Positions 1-6,387 of a stretch of 6,387 nt of DNA are shown here, one piece after another. The position numbers were made by a program, and so were the translations under genes. Origin of the DNA: Chitinophaga pinensis (lineage in GTDB: Bacteria > Bacteroidota > Bacteroidia > Chitinophagales > Chitinophagaceae); the NCBI GenBank assembly GCA_945872805.1, contig CAMCBE010000121.1, forward strand, positions 1 to 6,387. Direction: 5' to 3'. The notes beneath the pieces are model-generated. The model ran no database searches. It was not told the DNA's origin and worked only from the letters and a program-made list of their open reading frames with translations. Each line of letters begins with the position of its first letter. Position 1 is the stretch's first letter.

Positions 1-18
1 TATGAACTTGTATTTCAT
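1..18 (-). CDS. Start of a probable deoxynucleoside kinase (partial, cut by left edge)
   Basis: Only six codons are in the window, reading MKYKFI on the minus strand from an ATG at 18-16. The start lies 29 bases downstream of the folK stop on the same strand. In many Bacteroidota, folK is followed by a deoxyadenosine/deoxycytidine kinase-type enzyme whose N-terminus reads MKYxFI before a P-loop (IEGNIGAGKT). The P-loop itself would lie outside the window, so the identification rests on six residues plus remembered gene order. If correct, the protein phosphorylates deoxynucleosides in nucleotide salvage and is cotranscribed with folK. No Shine-Dalgarno sequence precedes it, as is usual in this phylum. 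It could instead be a chance ATG. Confidence 0.45.
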
Positions 19-47
19 TAATCCAAACTTATTAAAGAGAATTTAGA

Positions 48-554
48 TCAGGATATATCGTTATTCACAATTACAGGCAATTTAATAACAGAAAGGTTAT
101 CTGGGCAGGCTAATAATAGGGCTTTAATTGTTTTATTACGTGTGGGATCAATGAAATGGCTTGCTATTTCTGCAAGGGGCGTTAAAACAAACCTTCTTTC
201 TGAAATTCTAGGGTGGGGGATCGTTAACGCTGTTTCATGTACGGTAAGATTATTATAATAGAGGATATCAATATCGATTGTCCGCGCTCCATATTTTTCT
301 TCCCTTTTTCTACCAAGGATATTTTCTACCTTCAAAATGGCATTAAGTAGTTCAATTGGTTCTAATCCTGTTGAAATTCTTATTACTTGATTCAGAAATG
401 CTCCTTGATCAAGTTTCCCCCAGGGGGCTGTTTCGTATATAGATGAAAATTGTTCGATCCTTCCGCATTTATCAGCAATAAGCTCAACTGACTTGGTTAA
501 GTAGAAATTTCGATCACCTACATTGCCACCTATCAATAAATATGCATCATTCAT
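48..554 (-). CDS. folK: 2-amino-4-hydroxy-6-hydroxymethyldihydropteridine pyrophosphokinase (HPPK)
   Basis: This cytosolic enzyme transfers pyrophosphate from ATP to 6-hydroxymethyl-7,8-dihydropterin, the step before dihydropteroate synthase in folate synthesis. The 168-residue product is a normal length for single-domain HPPK. Visible motifs in order are GGNVGDR (residues 9-15), YETAPWG (40-46), the N55-Q-V segment of the pterin pocket, GRKR (81-84) and YGARTIDIDIL (88-98). The last holds the Arg91 equivalent of the catalytic loop arginine and the two Mg-binding aspartates D94 and D96. PHPR..ERRFVL.PLAEI follows at 113-130. The start ATG (554-552) places the family's N-terminal strand (AYLLIGGN) directly after the initiator, so no other start is needed. 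The gene is divergent from sppA and apparently leads a leftward unit with the gene at the left edge. No fusion to other folate enzymes is present. Confidence 0.96.
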   Translation of the reverse strand: MNDAYLLIGGNVGDRNFYLTKSVELIADKCGRIEQFSSIYETAPWGKLDQGAFLNQVIRISTGLEPIELLNAILKVENILGRKREEKYGARTIDIDILYYNNLTVHETALTIPHPRISERRFVLTPLAEIASHFIDPTRNKTIKALLLACPDNLSVIKLPVIVNNDIS

Positions 555-562
555 AAATCGAA

Positions 563-594
563 TTGATCAATAGCCGTAAAGTTCTTTAATTTTA
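563..594 (+). promoter_or_regulatory. Candidate Bacteroidota-type promoter for sppA
   Basis: In the 59-bp folK/sppA spacer, TTG at 563-565 is followed after 21 bases by TAATTTTA at 587-594. The latter matches the Bacteroidota -7 element TAnnTTTG except for the last base. Transcription would begin near 600, giving a leader of roughly 14 bases. AT-rich DNA yields such matches by chance, so this is tentative. Confidence 0.3.
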
Positions 595-599
595 CACTT

Positions 600-631
600 T
601 AAAACTAATTACGTTGAAAAGTTTTTTCAAA
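600..631 (-). promoter_or_regulatory. Candidate Bacteroidota-type promoter for folK
   Basis: On the minus strand, TTTG (631-628) is followed after 20 bases by TAGTTTTA (607-600). This resembles the phylum's -33 TTTG and -7 TAnnTTTG elements with one mismatch in the last base. Transcription would begin near 594, about 40 bases before the folK start. The element overlaps the first codons of sppA, and the -7 box lies a few bases from the sppA candidate promoter, so the two could interfere. This is an inference from pattern only. Confidence 0.3.
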
Positions 632-2374
632 TCATTTTTCGCATCACTTCTTGCCATATTTACCTTTTTTTTGATTTTATTTCTATTTTTCTTCGCAGTT
701 GCGAGTGCCTTAATGGAAGAGGAAAAAACTGAATTGGCTAAAAAGTCGGTTTTAGTCATTGACCTTTCTAAATCATTTGATGACAAACAAAAAGAGGATC
801 CCTTCGCAGAAATAACGGGCAAGTCTGACGATGTTATGCCAAGTTTATCAACCACTATTCAGTTAATTAATGCTGCCAAGTCTGACTCCTCCATAAATGG
901 TATTTACCTGCGTTCAGCAACCAATGTAAATGGATATGCAACGAGTAACGAGCTTAGAAATGCCCTAATATCCTTTAAGCAGTCTAAAAAGTTCATTATT
1001 GCTTATGGGGATTATATCACTCAAAAGGCTTACTACGTAGCTAATGTCTCCGATAAAATATATTGTCATCCTAAAGGCTTAGTTGAATGGCAAGGAATGT
1101 CAGTAGAATATATGTTTTTCAAAAATTTAATCGATAAGCTTGAAATAAAGCCACAGATATTTTATGCTGGAAAATTTAAGAGTGCCACTGAACCATTTAG
1201 GGAGTCTCAAATGACTGAAGCAAATAAAGTTCAAACTACTGTTTGGTTGAATGATTTATACGACGACTTAATCTCAACTACTTCTTTGTCGAGAAGAATT
1301 AATGCAGATACGCTGAAGGCATATGCCAACAACTACGAAATTGCAAATACAGAAAAAGCGCTTGATGTTCATCTAATTGATGGACTTAAATATGATGATG
1401 AAGTAAAATCAGAGATTCGAAAGAAATTGGCTATTACAGATGGTAAGAAAATAAATTTTATCAGTTTGTCTCAGTATAAAAAAGTAGCAGATTTAAAAAT
1501 TAGTTTTTCATCAGACAAAATTGCTGTTGTTGTGGCAGAAGGAGAAATTGTGTATGGTAAAGGAAATTCAGATCAAGTTTCTTCTGATGAATATCTTACG
1601 TTATTGAGAAAGCTTCGCAATGATAATAATATAAAGGGTATTGTATTAAGAGTTAATTCTCCTGGTGGAAGTAGTTTAGCAAGTGAAATTATTTGGCGAG
1701 AAATTGAATTAATAAAGAATCAAGGAAAGCCTGTTGTAGTTTCAATGGGAGATGTTGCAGCAAGCGGAGGATACTATATTTCATGCAATGCCAATACGAT
1801 TTTTGCAGATTCTAATACAATTACTGGCTCAATTGGTGTTTTTTCGATTGTCCCCGATGTCTCAACTTTTATGAAAAATAAGTTGGGCGTAACATTTGAT
1901 CGAGTAAAAACTGGTGAATTTGCTGATGCACCTAGTGTTACAAGACCGATGAATGATTTCGAGAAAAATATTATGCAGTCACAAGTGGAACGTGTGTATA
2001 TGGACTTTAAAAATAGAGTAGCTGCTGGTAGAAATAAAACAATCGAATACGTTGATAGTATTGCACAGGGTAGGGTATGGACCGGAAGTAGGGCAAAGCA
2101 ACTTGGATTAGTTGATAAAATTGGTGGTTTACAAGAAGCTATCGCTGAAGTAGTCAAGTTGGCTAGAGTAAATGAATATAGAATTAAAACATACCCAGAG
2201 TCTAAATCATTTATTGATCAAATTCTCAATCAATATCCAACAGATCTTACTGAAACTTCATTAAAGAAAGAGTTAGGAATGGAACTATATAGTATGATGA
2301 AGCGAATTCAACAATTAAAGACAGGTAAAGGGGAAATACAAACGCGAATCCCTTTTGAGTTTTCTATACATTAA
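614..2374 (+). CDS. sppA: Signal peptide peptidase SppA, 67K type (membrane serine protease, S49 family)
   Basis: SppA is a membrane-anchored serine protease that degrades cleaved signal peptides on the outer face of the inner membrane. The 586-residue product has one hydrophobic N-terminal anchor (about 8-33) and then two tandem S49 domains (about 95-260 and 300-515), the arrangement and length of the E. coli-type long form. Catalytic residues can be placed by motif: the lysine in AGKFKSATEPF (185-195, Lys189) and the nucleophile in MGDVAASGGYYIS (378-390, Ser384). The NSPGG motif is at 348-352 and TGSIGVF at 404-410. The start is TTG at 614-616: an in-frame TAA lies at 587-589 with no ATG or GTG between, and the first internal ATG (residue 34) would delete the membrane anchor. 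The N-terminus MKSFFK fits Bacteroidota SppA. A permease gene begins 43 bases downstream and may share the transcript. Confidence 0.95.
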   Translation: MKSFFKSFFASLLAIFTFFLILFLFFFAVASALMEEEKTELAKKSVLVIDLSKSFDDKQKEDPFAEITGKSDDVMPSLSTTIQLINAAKSDSSINGIYLRSATNVNGYATSNELRNALISFKQSKKFIIAYGDYITQKAYYVANVSDKIYCHPKGLVEWQGMSVEYMFFKNLIDKLEIKPQIFYAGKFKSATEPFRESQMTEANKVQTTVWLNDLYDDLISTTSLSRRINADTLKAYANNYEIANTEKALDVHLIDGLKYDDEVKSEIRKKLAITDGKKINFISLSQYKKVADLKISFSSDKIAVVVAEGEIVYGKGNSDQVSSDEYLTLLRKLRNDNNIKGIVLRVNSPGGSSLASEIIWREIELIKNQGKPVVVSMGDVAASGGYYISCNANTIFADSNTITGSIGVFSIVPDVSTFMKNKLGVTFDRVKTGEFADAPSVTRPMNDFEKNIMQSQVERVYMDFKNRVAAGRNKTIEYVDSIAQGRVWTGSRAKQLGLVDKIGGLQEAIAEVVKLARVNEYRIKTYPESKSFIDQILNQYPTDLTETSLKKELGMELYSMMKRIQQLKTGKGEIQTRIPFEFSIH

Positions 2375-2417
2375 TGTGTTGTTTCGTTCTTAACCTATAT
2401 TTTATTTAACTCCATAC

Positions 2418-3527
2418 ATGAATCAAACCAAAACAAAGACCTATAGTCAATTTACTGCAATGATGGCCATTGCCAAAGCAAGTTTGCGTTCAATTTTCAG
2501 AAGTCCATCTGCTGTGATATTTAGCTTTTTATTTCCTATTATCTTCATCCTAGTATTCGGCTTTTTAAGTTCTACTGCACCCGTAATTAGAATGGTATTT
2601 GCTACCTCGTCATCAAACAATAATGAGCTGTATAAAAAAATGATTGAAGGCAATAATTTGAAGATTCTTACTCAACCTGAACTGAAATCGAAGCAAGATC
2701 TTGAGAAGGGACACATCACTGCAATTGTCAATATAAAAGAACTAAGTCCTGCCTCATACCCTAGATATATCGTTGAGCTTACAACATCAACTGCTGCAGT
2801 TGATCGAATCGGAATTTTGCAGTCCATTATTCAAAAGGCTATTGGCGAACTTGATCGGGACAGTCTACCAGGTAAGCAAACGCATGCATTCATTCAAAAA
2901 ATAACCTTGCCAGGACGAGTATATAGGACAATTGATTTTATACTTCCAGGGCAACTTGGCTTTTCATTATTAAGTGCCGGAGTGTTTGGCGTTGCTTTTG
3001 TTTTTTTTAATTTGCGTCAAACGTTAGTATTAAAACGATTTTTTGCTACACCTATCCGAAAATCGTTTATTGTTTTTGGCGAGGGGTTAGGTAGAATCAT
3101 TTTTCAAATGATTACAGCTATTGTTATTTTAGGTATTGGCTACTTTGCTTTTAATTTTACATTAGTTAATGGTTGGACAACCTTCGCAGAATTGCTCGTT
3201 CTTAGTTTAATAGGGTTACTCGTCTTCATGGGATTTGGATTTATTGTAAGTGGTTTGGCAAGTAGTGAAAGCGCAATACCGCCATTCGCAAATCTTGTAA
3301 CGTTACCACAATTTTTACTTGCCGGTACATTTTTTCAAGTCGATAATTTTCCAGTATGGCTTCAGCCGATTTGCCGCATATTACCCCTTACGTATTTGAA
3401 TGAGGCCATGAGAAATGTTGCCTTTGAGGGGGCACATCTATCAGACTGTTTGCCTCAATTGAAATTCCTTTTAATTTGGGGTGTTTGCCTTTATGCCATT
3501 GCTATTAAAGTTTTCAAATGGGAATAA
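2418..3527 (+). CDS. ABC-2 type transporter permease
   Basis: This is the membrane subunit of an ABC exporter; substrate unknown. The 369-residue protein shows the ABC-2 layout: a cytosolic N-terminus ending in a basic amphipathic stretch (SLRSIFRSP, 22-30), TM1 at about 32-51, a large extracytoplasmic loop at about 53-172, then five further membrane segments near 176-198, 222-246, 256-281, 285-306 and 347-366. Family-like features are the cytosolic LKRFFATPIRKS loop (205-216) after TM2, the LAGTFFQVDNFPVWLQ stretch (301-316), and LPLTYLNEAMR (322-332) before the last segment. No Walker A or ABC signature is present, so an ATPase must come from elsewhere, and none is encoded in the window. 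It lies 43 bases after sppA; a -7-like TATATTTT at 2396-2403 lacks a well-spaced upstream element. Its last 10 bases overlap the next gene. Drug or lipid export is typical of relatives but not shown here. Confidence 0.9.
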   Translation: MNQTKTKTYSQFTAMMAIAKASLRSIFRSPSAVIFSFLFPIIFILVFGFLSSTAPVIRMVFATSSSNNNELYKKMIEGNNLKILTQPELKSKQDLEKGHITAIVNIKELSPASYPRYIVELTTSTAAVDRIGILQSIIQKAIGELDRDSLPGKQTHAFIQKITLPGRVYRTIDFILPGQLGFSLLSAGVFGVAFVFFNLRQTLVLKRFFATPIRKSFIVFGEGLGRIIFQMITAIVILGIGYFAFNFTLVNGWTTFAELLVLSLIGLLVFMGFGFIVSGLASSESAIPPFANLVTLPQFLLAGTFFQVDNFPVWLQPICRILPLTYLNEAMRNVAFEGAHLSDCLPQLKFLLIWGVCLYAIAIKVFKWE

Positions 3528-4051
3528 TTAGAAGAAAGCTTAAGTCTTTATTGGTTGTATTTTTTTTACTGAGTATTGTGATTGTTATTTTTTCCATGCT
3601 GTTCCCCTCTCAAGTGGTTACGTCTAAATGGATAATGATTGGGGCACAGAAAAAAGAAGTGCTGGCAAAATTGAATAATCTGGATGATTGGCCATCCTGG
3701 AACGATATTTTGATACAACAAGAAAATGTTCAGACCTATAAAAAAGATTCTATACTTAATAAAGGAGATTCAATCACTTGGGGACAATCTCAGCAAGCTT
3801 TGAATATAATTCGTTTTGATTCTATTCGTATAGATGGTTTGGATATGGATATTCAAATGGGAGGTAACCAATCCGTACATTCTGGAATAACCCTTTCTGT
3901 TCAGAAAGATTCAGTATTAATGTCGTGGTATATTATCGAAAAATTAAAATGGTATCCATGGGAAAAAATTTACGGTATGATGGCTGCCGATATGAAAGGG
4001 CCAGCACTTCAACATAGCTTAAGTGTGTTTAAAGAGCAATTAGATAATTAG
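3518..4051 (+). CDS. Membrane-anchored SRPBCC-fold (START-like/polyketide cyclase-like) protein
   Basis: The 177-residue protein has a basic N-terminus (RRKLK), one hydrophobic segment (about 9-29) and a single domain that would lie outside the cytoplasm. The domain resembles the SRPBCC proteins common in Bacteroidota. A strand follows the anchor (VTSKWIMIGA, 34-43), then a helix ending in the hallmark LNNLDDWPSWND (52-63), a strand-rich middle, and a C-terminal LKWYPWEKIYGMMAADMKGPALQHSL stretch (143-168) corresponding to the long ligand-covering helix. SRPBCC folds bind hydrophobic ligands, but no ligand or catalytic residue can be assigned here. The ATG at 3518 lies inside the end of the permease gene (10-base overlap, different frame), suggesting translational coupling and a shared process. 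Its TAG stop overlaps the TAA of convergent queG by four bases. Fold assignment is fairly secure; function is unknown. Confidence 0.75.
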   Translation: MGIIRRKLKSLLVVFFLLSIVIVIFSMLFPSQVVTSKWIMIGAQKKEVLAKLNNLDDWPSWNDILIQQENVQTYKKDSILNKGDSITWGQSQQALNIIRFDSIRIDGLDMDIQMGGNQSVHSGITLSVQKDSVLMSWYIIEKLKWYPWEKIYGMMAADMKGPALQHSLSVFKEQLDN

Positions 4052-4986
4052 TCGTTGTGTATAAATAGTTTTAAGTTTCTCATCATGCCATCCCATTTCG
4101 TCCTTTTGATTGCAGATTTCTTGAAAATAGTATTGAATTTTTCCTGCTCAAGATCCATCCAATCCTCGATGGAAAAACTTATGATCTCCTGTAATGGGGC
4201 TAAGTCGATATGTTTTGTTGGGGTGCTGAATGTATTCCACGGACATACATCTTGACAAATATCACAACCGAAAATCCAATTTTGAGCGTTTTTTTCTAGT
4301 TCTGCTGGAAGTGTTGGAGATTTTAATTCAATCGTAAAATAGGAGATGCATTTGGTGGCATCTATTACCTTGTTTGGTAAAATGGCTTCAGTTGGGCAAG
4401 CCTCAACGCATTTGTTGCAGCTTCCACAATAGTCTTTAGGATACGGTAAATCTGCGATTAGTTCAAGGTCTGTGATAAGTGTAGCAATAAAGAAAAAGGA
4501 CCCCATTTTTTTATTGATTAGGTTTCCATTTTTCCCAATCCATCCTAAACCACTTTTTTGTGCCCATGCCCTTTCTAGTACTGGAGCTGAATCCACGAAG
4601 CCCCTTCCCTGGATGTCGCCAATAATTTCTCTGGCTTTATATAAAAAATCGTTTAATTTATTTCTTATGATTTCGTGATAATCTTTGCCATAAGCATATT
4701 TTGCTATTTTAGGATTTCCCTCATCTTGAACTTCTGCAGGGTAGTAGTTGAATAGAAGGGTAATGACGGATTTTGCACCTGGAACCAATTTAGTCGGATC
4801 AACACGCATGTCGAAATGATTTTCCATATAATGCATTTCGCCATGGTGATTATTCATTAGCCATCTTTCCAAACGTTTTGCATCTTCATCAAGTGATACA
4901 GGTATTGCAATTCCACACTGATCGAACCCAATAGATTCTGCAATCAGTTTGATTTTATCGGTGTTGTATTGCTTTATTTGATTCAT
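4048..4986 (-). CDS. queG: Epoxyqueuosine reductase (tRNA queuosine synthesis)
   Basis: QueG reduces epoxyqueuosine to queuosine at the wobble position of GUN-anticodon tRNAs, using cobalamin and two [4Fe-4S] clusters in the cytosol. In the 312-residue product the N-terminal DUF1730 domain (about 10-140) leads to VDSAPVLERAWAQKSGLGWIGKN (131-153), containing the conserved catalytic aspartate at D132. The ferredoxin-like part holds C187, C190, C193 and C197 (CxxCxxCxxxCP), C213 in KCISYFTIE, and C241, C244 and C248 (CDICQDVCPWN), the eight expected cluster ligands. A C-terminal segment with the SAIKRTKWDGMMRN motif (291-304) follows, after which the protein ends. It therefore lacks the HEAT-like tail of the longer E. 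coli form (about 379 residues), as in other short bacterial QueG proteins. It starts 12 bases after the hydrolase stop on the same strand, so the two are probably cotranscribed. All key residues look intact. Confidence 0.95.
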   Translation of the reverse strand: MNQIKQYNTDKIKLIAESIGFDQCGIAIPVSLDEDAKRLERWLMNNHHGEMHYMENHFDMRVDPTKLVPGAKSVITLLFNYYPAEVQDEGNPKIAKYAYGKDYHEIIRNKLNDFLYKAREIIGDIQGRGFVDSAPVLERAWAQKSGLGWIGKNGNLINKKMGSFFFIATLITDLELIADLPYPKDYCGSCNKCVEACPTEAILPNKVIDATKCISYFTIELKSPTLPAELEKNAQNWIFGCDICQDVCPWNTFSTPTKHIDLAPLQEIISFSIEDWMDLEQEKFNTIFKKSAIKRTKWDGMMRNLKLFIHND

Positions 4987-4998
4987 GATCGCTTTATC

Positions 4999-6048
4999 TT
5001 ATTCAATAGCCTGATCTATGCTTTTTTTAATAGCTGTATACACTTCTTTTTTTTCTGTGCTGAGCAAATTCTTAGATAAAATAATAGCAACATATTTCTT
5101 ATCCAAATCAATCCATGGCCATGCGCCAAACAATCCCGGACAAGAAAATACTACACCTTGGTTACTTTCATTTTTTTCCTCAATCCAGTTACCCATTGCG
5201 TATTGAAATCCCTTTGCTACTTCGGGTATATTTCGAATTATAGCATCTGGGAATTGATTAGTAAGTATTTCCGCTATAGATTTTTCACTTAAGATTCGTT
5301 TGCCGTTAAATGTGCCTTTATTCAGCATCATCTGCATGAAATTGATATAATCAAATGCACTTGATACTGCTCCGCCTGAAGGGTTTGTTAGTTCACTTTC
5401 TCCAGCGAAACTTGTTGAGCGCATGCCTAACGGTTTAAATAGTTTTTCGGCAGCAATTCGTTCAAATGATTTTTTAGTGACAATTTCAAGTACTCTTCCC
5501 GCAATATTTAATCCAATGCCATTATACGAAAAGTGGGAGCCTGGATTATTTATAATCGATTTTTTTGCAGCAAAATAATTGACCTCTTCTTCTAGATTTT
5601 GAAATTTGCCTTTTTGGATAATCTTAAGGACAGCTAAAGCATCTCCATCAATACCTGTAGTATGCGTAAGGCAATGACGAATGGTAATATACCCTTTCAT
5701 GTACTTTTCAAATACAGGGATGTATTTACTAACTGGGTCATCAAGTTGAATTTTTCCTTCATCCACAAAAATCATTACCAAGGCCGCCGTTAGCCATTTG
5801 CTGCTGCTGGCAATGGGAACAGGTGTTTTGAGTTGAAACTCCTCGGTTTCCTTCAAGAAAATATTTTTTGCTTCTTTATGTACAACTACTACATAATCTT
5901 TTCCAAGTGTTTTGTTATACTTGGTTATACTTGCAGTGACGCGGGTAAAATCGAGTTGTGCGAATGAATACTGAAAAAATAGCAGGAAAATCAATCCTAG
6001 ACTGCATTTGCGACATGTTTCGAATGAATTATATGACATAATTTCCAT
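4999..6048 (-). CDS. Exported serine hydrolase of the beta-lactamase/class C (PBP4*-esterase) family
   Basis: The 349-residue protein has a signal peptide: a basic/polar start, a hydrophobic core at about 17-28 and a likely cleavage after SFA (30/31, before QLD). The mature enzyme is expected in the periplasm or outside the cell. The nucleophile motif SxxK is S81-S-S-K84, inside PIASSSKWLTAAL. Also typical are DEGKIQLDDPVSKYIP (96-111), ITIRHCLTHTTGI (121-133) and PGSHFSYNGIGLNIAGRVLE (169-188). The YxN position reads Y175-N-G177 rather than Tyr-Ser-Asn, and the KTG-like position reads C303-P-G305 in SCPGLFGAWPWID. These changes argue against a true beta-lactamase and for an esterase or peptidase-like hydrolase; substrate unknown. 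The ATG at 6048 is preceded by an A-rich leader; Met4 is an alternative start that keeps the signal peptide. It precedes queG by 12 bases with no evident functional link. Confidence 0.9.
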   Translation of the reverse strand: MEIMSYNSFETCRKCSLGLIFLLFFQYSFAQLDFTRVTASITKYNKTLGKDYVVVVHKEAKNIFLKETEEFQLKTPVPIASSSKWLTAALVMIFVDEGKIQLDDPVSKYIPVFEKYMKGYITIRHCLTHTTGIDGDALAVLKIIQKGKFQNLEEEVNYFAAKKSIINNPGSHFSYNGIGLNIAGRVLEIVTKKSFERIAAEKLFKPLGMRSTSFAGESELTNPSGGAVSSAFDYINFMQMMLNKGTFNGKRILSEKSIAEILTNQFPDAIIRNIPEVAKGFQYAMGNWIEEKNESNQGVVFSCPGLFGAWPWIDLDKKYVAIILSKNLLSTEKKEVYTAIKKSIDQAIE

Positions 6049-6099
6049 TTTTTAGAAGTGGATGTTTATTTGAGGAATTATATTTATTAAATCAATACT
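6049..6099. other. Divergent spacer between the serine hydrolase and clpB
   Basis: This 51-bp AT-rich spacer must hold, or lie next to, leftward and rightward promoters. For clpB a -7-like TATATTTA is at 6079-6086, without a clear TTG at the right distance. For the hydrolase, TAGTATTG at 6100-6093 (minus strand) matches TAnnTTTG with one mismatch, with a TTG at 6126-6124 that is 23 bases away, rather far. No CIRCE element (TTAGCACTC inverted repeat) and no E. coli-type heat-shock promoter is visible, although clpB is usually stress-induced. GAGGA at 6072-6076 is too far from the clpB ATG to act as a ribosome binding site. Confidence 0.3.
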
Positions 6100-6387
6100 A
6101 TGAATTTAAATAACTATACCATACAAGCAGCTGAATCAATTCAATCTGCACAACAAATGGCTTTTAATGCAGGAAATCCTACCATTGAAAATGACCATAT
6201 TTTGCATGCACTATTAGAGCAAAAAACATCTCCTGTTGATTATTTGCTCAAGAAGAATAATGTTTCGATTCAACTGTTGAACACGAAGTTAAACGAAGCA
6301 CTGCAGAAGTTGCCAAAATCTGATGGAGAACCTGCACAGTCATTAAGTAGGGATGCCAATAGTTTAATGCTACGTGCTGGATCTGTA
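6100..6387 (+). CDS. clpB: ATP-dependent disaggregase chaperone ClpB, N-terminal part (cut by right edge)
   Basis: The open frame from ATG 6100 runs without a stop for 96 codons to the window end. ClpB is a cytosolic hexameric AAA+ chaperone that, with DnaK, pulls proteins out of aggregates. The visible part is the Clp N domain: MNLNNYTIQAAESIQSAQQ (1-19), then TIENDHILHALLE (28-40) for the TIExxHILxALL motif of the first repeat, and LSRDANSLMLRA (82-93) starting the second repeat. The start resembles ClpB (FTIKAQEAIQ type) more than ClpC or ClpA. The AAA+ modules and the middle coiled coil that would confirm ClpB lie outside the window. At full length it would be about 860-880 residues, judged from the family. 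It is transcribed divergently from the serine hydrolase. Confidence 0.88.
   Translation, partial: MNLNNYTIQAAESIQSAQQMAFNAGNPTIENDHILHALLEQKTSPVDYLLKKNNVSIQLLNTKLNEALQKLPKSDGEPAQSLSRDANSLMLRAGSV

Noticed and set aside
592..855. Minus-strand open frame of 87 codons over the start of sppA
   Set aside because: It lies antisense to the well-supported sppA N-terminus, shows no recognisable domain, and is the expected shadow of an AT-rich hydrophobic coding stretch.
1774..2157. Minus-strand open frame of 127 codons inside sppA
   Set aside because: It is antisense to the catalytic S49 domain; its composition (rich in S, T, L, F) is that of a reverse-frame shadow, with no recognisable family.
2368..2377. 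Perfect 10-bp palindrome ACATTAATGT spanning the sppA stop codon, considered as a terminator
   Set aside because: It has no loop, is AT-rich and lacks an adjacent U-tract hairpin structure; such palindromes are common by chance in AT-rich DNA.
2418..3527. Possibility that the permease carries a fused ATPase domain
   Set aside because: At 369 residues with six hydrophobic segments and no Walker A, Walker B or LSGGQ-like motif, there is no room or evidence for a nucleotide-binding domain.
4055..4678. Two plus-strand open frames (66 and 68 codons) inside queG
   Set aside because: Both are antisense to conserved QueG segments and have no recognisable domain.
6001..6016. Cysteines 12 and 15 of the serine hydrolase N-terminus as a lipobox or metal site
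   Set aside because: Both lie before the hydrophobic core of the signal peptide, so neither can be a lipoprotein cysteine, and they would be removed on cleavage after Ala30.
6049..6099. Heat-shock operator (CIRCE) before clpB
   Set aside because: No inverted repeat resembling TTAGCACTC is present in the spacer.

Overview
The window is chromosomal DNA from a low-GC Bacteroidota bacterium, probably of the Chitinophagaceae/Chitinophagales group. That placement is an inference from three things: AT-rich coding sequence, start codons without Shine-Dalgarno motifs but with A/T-rich leaders, and the look of the proteins (short QueG, SppA starting MKSFFK, ClpB starting MNLNNYTI). No rRNA, tRNA, mobile element, CRISPR array or long repeat is visible. 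The region is gene-dense, with no gene-free stretch longer than about 60 bases, and reads as core-genome housekeeping DNA rather than an accessory island.

Left part (1-613): a leftward pair. folK (folate biosynthesis) is followed after 29 bases by the first six codons of a second gene that looks like a deoxynucleoside kinase and runs off the left edge. A 59-bp divergent spacer with candidate Bacteroidota-type promoters in both directions separates folK from sppA.

Middle part (614-4051): a rightward run of three envelope genes: sppA (membrane-anchored signal peptide peptidase, TTG start), an ABC-2 type transporter permease without its ATPase, and a small membrane-anchored SRPBCC-fold protein whose start overlaps the end of the permease gene by 10 bases. 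The last two are very likely translationally coupled; sppA may belong to the same transcript, since the gap is 43 bases.

Right part (4048-6387): a leftward pair, an exported serine beta-lactamase-like hydrolase followed after 12 bases by queG (last step of queuosine synthesis in tRNA). queG converges on the SRPBCC gene with a 4-base overlap of stop codons, leaving no room for an intergenic terminator. Divergent from the hydrolase, after 51 bases, is the first 96 codons of clpB (disaggregase chaperone), cut by the right edge.

I looked for an undescribed system and did not find a convincing one. The points most worth a second look are the orphan permease/SRPBCC pair, the altered YxN and KTG-like motifs in the hydrolase, and the overlapping convergent gene ends.
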